Assembly (NCBI GenBank): GCA_946479785.1
Contig: CAMLHQ010000020.1
Location: 1 to 47,820 of the forward strand
Length of the DNA: 47,820 bases
Reading direction: 5' to 3'
Source: an uncultured Nitrospira sp.
GTDB taxonomy: Bacteria > Nitrospirota > Nitrospiria > Nitrospirales > Nitrospiraceae
Shown: in pieces, positions 17,835 through 23,113 of the stretch
Numbering within the stretch: the first letter of the stretch is position 1
How the letters are laid out: each line of letters opens with the position of its first letter
Program-made: the position numbers and the translations under genes
Notes under the pieces: generated by a model
Told to the model about the DNA's origin: nothing
Databases searched by the model: none
What the model saw: the letters and a program-made list of their open reading frames with translations, nothing else

Positions 17835-18203
17835 CTAGGCCGTTGCCGGGCTCAGGTGCTGCTTGGCGAGGCCGATTAGTTGCTCGAATCCGGTGGCATC
17901 CTTAATGGCCATATCGGAGAGCACTTTCCGATCCAGTAGCACGTTTGCTTTTTTCAGGGCATTGATGAAGCGGCCGTAGGTGAGACCGTGCGCCCTCGTG
18001 GCCGCGCTAATGCGCGCGATCCACAGTTGCCGGAAGTCCCGCTTCCGATTCTTGCGCCCGGTATAGGCGTACTGTTGTCCCTTATCGACCGATTCCGTGG
18101 CTGAGCGGAACAACCGGCTCTTGGCACCGTATTGTCCTTTCGCCAGCTTCAGCCGTTTCTTCCGTCTCGCTCTCGTTTTTGGCCCACCTTTTGCGCGTGG
18201 CAT
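17835..18203 (-). CDS. rplT: 50S ribosomal protein L20
   Basis: A 122-residue basic protein of the large subunit, needed early in 50S assembly. It begins MPRAKGGPKTRARRKKRLK and contains GQYGAKSRLFRSA, RKRDFRQLWIARI and LTYGRFINALKKA, all standard L20 blocks. The ATG at 18203 has AAAGGAG 9 bases upstream; the open frame extends to 18290 but those residues are not family-like. It is the last gene of thrS-infC-rpmI-rplT, 37 bases after rpmI. In E. coli L20 represses rpmI-rplT translation; I did not find an obvious L20-like mimic here. Confidence 0.96.
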   Translation of the reverse strand: MPRAKGGPKTRARRKKRLKLAKGQYGAKSRLFRSATESVDKGQQYAYTGRKNRKRDFRQLWIARISAATRAHGLTYGRFINALKKANVLLDRKVLSDMAIKDATGFEQLIGLAKQHLSPATA

Positions 18204-18240
18204 GACTCGTACTCCTTTTAGTTGCGATGGATCATCAAGG

Positions 18241-18438
18241 TTATAGGTGCGGCAGCAACCGACCGAGGGCTTTCGATTTGGTCGCATCAACGACGACGGA
18301 TCCGCTCAGTCTCCGTTTCCGCTCCCGATTCTTGCTCGTCAGAATATGCCGCTTGCCGGCTTTCTTCCGCATGAATTTCCCCGTGCCGGTCTTGTGAAAC
18401 CGTTTGCTGGCTCCGCTATGTGACTTCATTTTCATCAT
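18241..18438 (-). CDS. rpmI: 50S ribosomal protein L35
   Basis: A 65-residue, strongly basic ribosomal protein. MMKMKSHSGASKRFHKTGTG aligns position for position with the usual MPKMKTHSGASKRF start, so I keep the ATG at 18438; ATGs at 18435 and 18429 are possible. AAAGGA lies 4 bases before 18438. It is 34 bases after infC and part of the same operon. Confidence 0.95.
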   Translation of the reverse strand: MMKMKSHSGASKRFHKTGTGKFMRKKAGKRHILTSKNRERKRRLSGSVVVDATKSKALGRLLPHL

Positions 18439-18472
18439 GCAATCCTTTGGTTAAACGTTCCTGCGTTCTGTC

Positions 18473-18982
18473 CTAGCCTTTAGGAGCGACGATCATGATC
18501 AAGCTGCGCCCTTCCATTCGTGGCGCGTACTCAATGGTGCCGGTGTCCGACAATTCCGCGATCACCGAATTCATGACGACCCGTCCCATTTCCTGATTGG
18601 CCATCTCGCGTCCGCGATAGGTCAAGACCACCTTCGTCTTGTTGCCCTCTTCCAAGAACCCCTTGATTTGGCGGATCTTGATCTCCAAATCGTGTTTATC
18701 CGTCCGAGGGCGCAATTTGATTTCCTTGACCTGCGTCGATTTTTGGTGCCGTCGGCTCTGATGGTCCTTCTTGCTGAGTTCGTACTTGTATTTCCCATAA
18801 TCCATGATGCGGCACACAGGCGGCACCGACGTGGGGGCAACTTCCACCAGATCATATCCGGTCTCTTGCGCCTGCTTGAACGCCTCAGGAGTGGGTAGAA
18901 TGCCGAGCTGCTCGCCTTCTGGACCGATCACTCTGACTTCACGGACGCGAATTTCGCGGTTTACGCGTAGTTTGGGGACGAT
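18473..18982 (-). CDS. infC: Translation initiation factor IF-3, starting at AUC
   Basis: A 169-residue factor that binds the 30S subunit, prevents early 50S joining and proofreads the start codon. The N-domain has VNREIRVREVRVIGPEGEQL, the linker follows YDLVEVAPTSVPPVC, and the C-domain has KEIKLRP and VVLTYRGREMA. The first ATG/GTG/TTG in frame is a GTG at 18931, which would delete the conserved VNREIRVREVR segment. Upstream there is no standard start, but ATC at 18982 is preceded by AGAGG with 6 bases between, overlapping the thrS stop. That gives a normal length. Rare start codons in infC (AUU in E. coli) underlie IF-3 autoregulation, so the same control is likely here. Confidence 0.88.
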   Translation of the reverse strand: MVPKLRVNREIRVREVRVIGPEGEQLGILPTPEAFKQAQETGYDLVEVAPTSVPPVCRIMDYGKYKYELSKKDHQSRRHQKSTQVKEIKLRPRTDKHDLEIKIRQIKGFLEEGNKTKVVLTYRGREMANQEMGRVVMNSVIAELSDTGTIEYAPRMEGRSLIMIVAPKG

Positions 18983-18992
18983 AGGCCACCTC

Positions 18993-20927
18993 TCATGACG
19001 TGGGTGAAAGTTGCTGCCCTGCCTTATTGACTTCGGCCCTGAGCAGATCCAATGCGCCGGCGACGGTCATTGTGCCGAGATTTGCGCCGCTCCGTCCCCT
19101 GACGGAGAGGGTCCCGCTCTGCACTTCCCGATCGCCGACGACGAACATGAACGGCGTCTTAGCCTTTTCCGCCTCGCGGATTTTCAACCCGATCTTCTCG
19201 TTGCGGAGGTCTGCTTCAACGCGGAATCCGGCCGCCTTCATTTCCGCGACTACGTTCGCGACAAATTCACGCTGGTTGTCCGTAATGGCCATGACCACGG
19301 CTTGCACCGGCGCCAGCCACGTCGGAAACGCGCCGCCATAATGCTCGACCAGAATCCCGAAGAATCGCTCGATCGAGCCCATCAAGGCTCTGTGGATCAT
19401 GATCGGTTGGTGGGCCTTGCCGTCTTCGCCAATGTAACTCAGCTCGAACCGTTCCGGGTTGTTGAAGTCGACTTGAACGGTCGAACATTGCCAGGAACGG
19501 CCCAGTGCATCCTTGATTTTGATGTCAATTTTCGGACCATAGAACGCACCCCCGCCTGGGTCCAGGTGATAGGCAATGTTTCGACTCTTAATCGCTGCTT
19601 CCAACGCACTGGTGGCGAGGGTCCAATGTTCGTCGGCTCCGACCGACTCTTTAGGCCTGGTCGACAGAAATACTTCGAATTCGGTGAATCCGAACGTGCG
19701 TAGAATGAAGAAAGTGAAATCCAGCACGCGGCTGACCTCGGTTTCGATCTGGTCCGGCCGGCAAAACAGGTGGGCGTCGTCCTGGGTAAAACCGCGCACG
19801 CGCAGCAAGCCATGCAGGACGCCGGTCCGTTCGTAGCGATAGACTGTCCCGAGTTCGCCGTACCGAACAGGGAGGTCGCGATAGCTGCGCAGGTGGGATT
19901 TGTAAATCATAATGTGGTAGGGGCAGTTCATCGGCTTCAGCTGATATTCGCTGCCCTCCAGCTTCATGGAGGGAAACATGTTTTCGCGATAGTAGTCGAC
20001 ATGCCCGCTGGTCTTCCAAAGGTCCAGCCGCGCTACGTGAGGCGAATACACTAGCTCGTACCCGCCCTTGATATGTTGTTCACGCCAGAAATTTTCGATG
20101 AGCAGACGGATGGCCGCTCCTTTGGGGTGCCACAGCACGAGGCCCGGTCCGATTTCATCCTGGATGGAAATCAGATCCAGCTCCTTCCCGACCTTTCGAT
20201 GATCCCGCCGCTTAATTTCTTCCAGCCGGGCCAGATGTGCGTCGAGCTCCGCCTTGGTCGGGAACGACGTGCCGTAGATCCGCTGAAGCATCGGATTGCG
20301 TTCATCCCCGCGCCAATAGGCTCCTGCCGTCGTCAACAGTTTGAGGGCCCCCACATGACCGGTCGACGGCAAGTGTGGGCCACGGCAGAGATCGATGAAT
20401 TCGCCTTGTGTGTAGGCCGAAATCGGCTCTCCGTCCGGGAAACCTTCAATCAGCTCAACTTTGTAGTGCTCGCCGCGGTCCTTGAAGAACTTGATCGCGT
20501 CCTGCTTGGTGTATTCCCGCCTAGTGATCGTAAGCTTTCGTTTCGCAATCTCACGGGCGCGTTCTTCGATTTTTTCCAAATCCTCGGGTGTAAACGGCCG
20601 ATCATAGGCGAAGTCGTAGTAGAAGCTGTCCTCGAGCGCCGGCCCGATTGTCAGCTGTGCGGTCGGGAAGAGTTCCTTCACGGCTTGAGCCATGATGTGA
20701 GTGCTGCTGTGGCGGTACACTTCGCGCCCTTCCGCGCTATCGAAGCGAAGCGGTTCGATGGTCGCATCGACGGTCAACGGAGCAGACAAATCTGTCGATT
20801 GTCCATTGACGGTCGCTGCGAGCAGATCGGGACCGACAGTGATCCCGCCTGCAGCAAGCGCTTGGGCGACACTCTGGCCGGAAGGCACTTCGAAGCTTTT
20901 TCCATTCTTGAGGGTGACTTTTGGCAC
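18993..20927 (-). CDS. thrS: Threonyl-tRNA synthetase
   Basis: A 644-residue class II synthetase that charges tRNA-Thr. Domains in order: TGS (about 1-62), the editing domain with H73-x3-H77 (HSSTH) and its later His/Cys elements, the catalytic core from about 245 with RVRGFTQDDAHLF (motif 2) and the C-terminal motif 3 region HRALMGSIERFFGIL, then the anticodon-binding domain (about 540-644). Length is normal. The start is GTG with a weak purine-rich site (AAGAGAG). It heads the - strand operon thrS-infC-rpmI-rplT; its stop overlaps the infC ribosome site. No T-box leader is recognisable in the 160 bases upstream. Confidence 0.96.
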   Translation of the reverse strand: MPKVTLKNGKSFEVPSGQSVAQALAAGGITVGPDLLAATVNGQSTDLSAPLTVDATIEPLRFDSAEGREVYRHSSTHIMAQAVKELFPTAQLTIGPALEDSFYYDFAYDRPFTPEDLEKIEERAREIAKRKLTITRREYTKQDAIKFFKDRGEHYKVELIEGFPDGEPISAYTQGEFIDLCRGPHLPSTGHVGALKLLTTAGAYWRGDERNPMLQRIYGTSFPTKAELDAHLARLEEIKRRDHRKVGKELDLISIQDEIGPGLVLWHPKGAAIRLLIENFWREQHIKGGYELVYSPHVARLDLWKTSGHVDYYRENMFPSMKLEGSEYQLKPMNCPYHIMIYKSHLRSYRDLPVRYGELGTVYRYERTGVLHGLLRVRGFTQDDAHLFCRPDQIETEVSRVLDFTFFILRTFGFTEFEVFLSTRPKESVGADEHWTLATSALEAAIKSRNIAYHLDPGGGAFYGPKIDIKIKDALGRSWQCSTVQVDFNNPERFELSYIGEDGKAHQPIMIHRALMGSIERFFGILVEHYGGAFPTWLAPVQAVVMAITDNQREFVANVVAEMKAAGFRVEADLRNEKIGLKIREAEKAKTPFMFVVGDREVQSGTLSVRGRSGANLGTMTVAGALDLLRAEVNKAGQQLSPTS

Positions 20928-21014
20928 AAACGGCTCTCTTCCTATTTTAGACGTAGGGCGACTCCTTGCAGAGATTCCTGAAATGGCCGAATCCTACAAG
21001 GGAAGGAAAATGTC

Positions 21015-21035
21015 TTGTATCGCCATAGGATACAA
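21015..21035. other. Perfect inverted repeat upstream of thrS
   Basis: TTGTATC and GATACAA are separated by 7 bases, about 90 bases before the thrS start and 53 bases after tRNA-Val. A second small hairpin (ACCGC/GCGGT, 21055-21069) lies just after the tRNA and could help end its transcript. Neither has a clean T-run. Confidence 0.35.
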
Positions 21036-21087
21036 AAACACGAAAGGCACCCCAACCGCACGAGGCGGTCAGATGCCCTCAGCGAGA

Positions 21088-21162
21088 TGGTAGGCGCGGA
21101 CGGTCTTGAACCGTCGACCTCTACCGTGTCAAGGTAGCGCTCTCCCCCTGAGCTACGCGCCT
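21088..21162 (-). tRNA. tRNA-Val (GAC)
   Basis: A 75-base cloverleaf with a 7-bp acceptor stem (AGGCGCG/CGCGCCT), discriminator A and encoded CCA at 21090-21088. The anticodon loop TTGACAC carries GAC (21130-21128), which reads GUC and GUU valine codons. It lies between HU and thrS on the same strand. Confidence 0.96.
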
Positions 21163-21180
21163 ATCGTCCAAACGCGCATG

Positions 21181-21207
21181 CTAATATAGCCCCGCCCAAG
21201 GTGTCAA
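21181..21207 (-). promoter_or_regulatory. Candidate promoter of tRNA-Val
   Basis: On the minus strand, TTGACA (21207-21202), a 15-base spacer and TATTAG (21186-21181), 18 bases before the tRNA. The spacer is short. The -35 box directly follows the HU terminator tail. Confidence 0.4.
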
Positions 21208-21210
21208 GAA

Positions 21211-21267
21211 ATGCAAAAGAGAAGGGAGCGTGCTGAAATTCTGAGCACGCCGCCTTCTCTTTTGCAT
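21211..21267 (-). terminator. Intrinsic terminator of the HU gene
   Basis: A long hairpin: a 15-bp perfect outer stem (ATGCAAAAGAGAAGG at 21211-21225 with its complement at 21253-21267), a 2x2 internal loop, a 7-bp inner stem (GCGTGCT/AGCACGC) and a 9-base loop. On the minus strand it ends in a pyrimidine-rich tail, CTTCTCTTTTGCATTTCTT. Confidence 0.88.
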
Positions 21268-21291
21268 GAACGCGCGGGTGTTTCGGCCCAG

Positions 21292-21564
21292 TTATCGGAC
21301 CGCCGACTTTAATACTTTGCCTGCCGAGAATTTTGGCACTTTGGCTGCCGGGATCCGCAAGCTTTCACCGGTCCGTGGATTGCGGCCCATACGCGCCTTG
21401 CGCTTCGAAATCGTGAAGGTCCCGAAGTTGACGAGCGACACCCGCTGCCCCTTCTTGAGCGAAGAGGTGACGGCGCCCGTAAAGGCATGAAGTGCATTCC
21501 CTGCGGCCACCTTGGTGATGCCGGCAGACGTTGCCATCTTTGCAATTAATTCTTCTTTCGTCAT
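21292..21564 (-). CDS. HU family DNA-binding protein
   Basis: A 90-residue histone-like protein that bends and compacts DNA as a dimer. It starts MTKEELIAKMATSAGITKV; the body has VSLVNFGTFTISKRKARMG and the DNA-binding arm RNPRTGESLRIPAAKVPKF, ending GKVLKSAV. GGAGG lies 5 bases before the ATG at 21564; the ATG one codon upstream is too close to it. It has its own strong terminator and is separate from the neighbouring regulator gene. A second HU/IHF paralogue is at 45753-46031. Confidence 0.93.
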   Translation of the reverse strand: MTKEELIAKMATSAGITKVAAGNALHAFTGAVTSSLKKGQRVSLVNFGTFTISKRKARMGRNPRTGESLRIPAAKVPKFSAGKVLKSAVR

Positions 21565-21661
21565 CATTTCCTCCTGTCGTATAGGTTAAGAAACTAGCCT
21601 CCACACCTTCCTGCTACACACTCTTGAATGGGCTGCTCGATTTATGAAAAGCCCTGTTCTC

Positions 21662-22249
21662 CTAGACCTCCCGCACCTGTCTGGACCGCTCACGTTTTAC
21701 GGGAATGTGCAGATCGTGGATCTTTTTTCTAAGAGTATTGCGATTTAACCCGAGCAATTCGGCCGCTTGAATCTGATTACCTTTCGTCTCTTGAAGGGCA
21801 CGGGCGATTAACGGACGTTCGATAGCAGAAATCAGCATCGGATGCAGATTGCGCCCAGACCCATTGCGCATACCCTTCACAAAGTCTCCCATCTTCCATT
21901 CCACATAGTCTTCGAGCGATAGCGGAGCAATACCGCTGGAGGCTGCCTTGTTGCGGGCCATCGTCTGCATGAATTTGGAGGCACGTTTCAACACCGGTCT
22001 GGAGCCGGTGATGACCAGTGTTCGGGAAAGATCGACATGATGAGGGAGAGCGGTCGTGCCGTTTTGAATTCCCGGTTTTGATTCGACGATCACGGCGTCG
22101 AATGTGCGTTTCGCGGCGTCACGCGGCAATGTTGCTGCGTCCTTTGCCATCGTCACCGTCGCGTCTTTGAACGCTTGCTTGAACTGGCTTTGGATGTCTG
22201 AATCGCCGCTGAGCAATAAGATGCTGAAGACCGAAGAAGAGAGCGTCAT
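21662..22249 (-). CDS. Small regulator: receiver-like domain plus Fis-type helix-turn-helix
   Basis: A 195-residue protein. Residues 8-100 look like a response-regulator receiver (FSILLLSGDSD as strand 1, FDAVIVES as strand 3, TLVITGS as strand 4), but the expected phospho-acceptor Asp is Glu (E56). The C-terminus (about 150-190) is a Fis/NtrC-type helix-turn-helix: IARALQETKGNQIQAAELLGLNRNTLRKKI, described here in two overlapping pieces of the same helix pair. There is no AAA+ ATPase domain, so it is not a sigma-54 activator. I use the ATG at 22249 because a longer frame would start inside the -35 box of its promoter. Targets are unknown. Confidence 0.8.
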   Translation of the reverse strand: MTLSSSVFSILLLSGDSDIQSQFKQAFKDATVTMAKDAATLPRDAAKRTFDAVIVESKPGIQNGTTALPHHVDLSRTLVITGSRPVLKRASKFMQTMARNKAASSGIAPLSLEDYVEWKMGDFVKGMRNGSGRNLHPMLISAIERPLIARALQETKGNQIQAAELLGLNRNTLRKKIHDLHIPVKRERSRQVREV

Positions 22250-22277
22250 GAAAGCATCACCTGAAGAAGAGGGCCGG

Positions 22278-22306
22278 ATTATTGCCCAGAGCCGATTTGA
22301 TGTCAA
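22278..22306 (-). promoter_or_regulatory. Promoter of the Fis-type regulator gene
   Basis: On the minus strand, TTGACA (22306-22301), a 17-base spacer and AATAAT (22283-22278). The predicted start site near 22271 leaves a leader of about 20 bases with AGGTGA before the ATG. Confidence 0.65.
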
Positions 22307-22592
22307 TGAAGAAATTTCGGCTCAGGAAAAACTACGCATGCGAAATGATGAATTTTGTCATCAATCATTCATTCTCCAGTTCGTGATGAAGTTCACGTTG
22401 TGCTTTGTTCTTCGAAACGTCCAGAGATCACTGGGTCAGTAGGGACGGATCGACAGGGGTTACAAAGTGCCACGTCGAACCTGGTCAGTCTCCATTGGTC
22501 TGCACGGTCCAGTTTTTATCGAGAAACGAAGTGAGAAAGTGTTAGGCGTGATGAGATGAACAGCGGCTGGGCACGTCGCCTTTGTGGGGCCC
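22307..22592. other. Divergent intergenic region between the Fis-type gene and rrf2
   Basis: The whole gap is 406 bases (22250-22655). Apart from the two promoters and the operator, it holds an AT-rich stretch at about 22310-22375 with a GATGA/TCATC inverted repeat near 22347-22362. I see no gene in it. Confidence 0.5.
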
Positions 22593-22622
22593 TTGACAGT
22601 AAGGACGAGGTAGAGGTATAAA
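22593..22622 (+). promoter_or_regulatory. Strong sigma-70-type promoter of rrf2 and the sulfur genes
   Basis: TTGACA (22593-22598), an 18-base spacer and TATAAA (22617-22622). The predicted transcription start is near 22629, just before the palindrome at 22634-22647. Confidence 0.8.
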
Positions 22623-22633
22623 AGTCTAATTTA

Positions 22634-22647
22634 ATTCCGACCGGAAT
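22634..22647. promoter_or_regulatory. Candidate Rrf2 operator palindrome
   Basis: ATTCCG-AC-CGGAAT is a perfect 6+6 palindrome with a 2-base spacer. It lies between the -10 box and the rrf2 start, covering roughly +5 to +18. A bound repressor here would block initiation or early elongation, so autoregulation is likely. Confidence 0.6.
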
Positions 22648-22655
22648 ACTGAGGA

Positions 22656-23105
22656 ATGAAGGTATCTCTTCGATCTACTTACGGAATCATGGCGGCGGTC
22701 GACCTCGCCATGCAAAATGGATCCGCCCCGATTCAAGCGAAATCCATCGCGAGAAGGCAGGGAATACCAGCCAGATTTTTGGAGCAGGTACTGCACGCAA
22801 TGAAGAGAGCGGGGTTGGTGTCAAGTCTAAGAGGCGCTCAAGGCGGTTACGTGCTCTCCAAGAAAGCGTCGGAGTTGTCGGTTGCAGAAATCCTTGAAGC
22901 CCTCGATGGACCCTTTCTTCCTGTCGCAGGATTGAATGGACAAAACCATCTTCGACATTCGGGAAAATCCAATGCCTTACTGGCGAAGGTTTGGGATCGC
23001 GTGTACAAAGCCGAACGTCAGGTGCTAGAGGCCATCACTGTCGAAGAATTAGCCGGACAACAACGTCAACTCGAACAGCAACGGACTCTGATGTACCACA
23101 TTTGA
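22656..23105 (+). CDS. Rrf2 family transcriptional regulator without cysteines
   Basis: A 149-residue winged-helix regulator. Family landmarks are MKVSLRSTYGIMAAVDLA at the N-terminus, IPARFLEQVLHAMKRAGLV (recognition helix) and SLRGAQGGYVLSK (wing). IscR, NsrR and RirA use three cysteines for an Fe-S cluster; this protein has no Cys at all. That places it with cluster-free members such as CymR, which controls cysteine metabolism in Firmicutes. Its position 8 bases before sir and at the head of the sulfate assimilation genes supports a sulfur role. The effector is unknown. The ATG has GAGGA directly abutting it, so translation may be inefficient. Confidence 0.9.
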   Translation: MKVSLRSTYGIMAAVDLAMQNGSAPIQAKSIARRQGIPARFLEQVLHAMKRAGLVSSLRGAQGGYVLSKKASELSVAEILEALDGPFLPVAGLNGQNHLRHSGKSNALLAKVWDRVYKAERQVLEAITVEELAGQQRQLEQQRTLMYHI

Positions 23106-23113
23106 GGTTAGCC

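Noticed and set aside
18473..18931. infC starting at GTG 18931
   Set aside because: It loses the conserved N-terminal block of IF-3 and has no ribosome site; ATC at 18982 fits better.
20073..20981. 302-codon open frame on the + strand
   Set aside because: It is antisense to thrS, which has every family motif. High-GC shadow frame without family features.
22250..22306. Longer start (TTG at 22306) for the Fis-type regulator
   Set aside because: That TTG is the -35 box of a good promoter, so it would not be in the mRNA.
22991..23113. Longer start for the sulfite reductase
   Set aside because: It overlaps rrf2 by over 100 bases and adds Arg/Thr-rich sequence without similarity; GAGG supports 23114.
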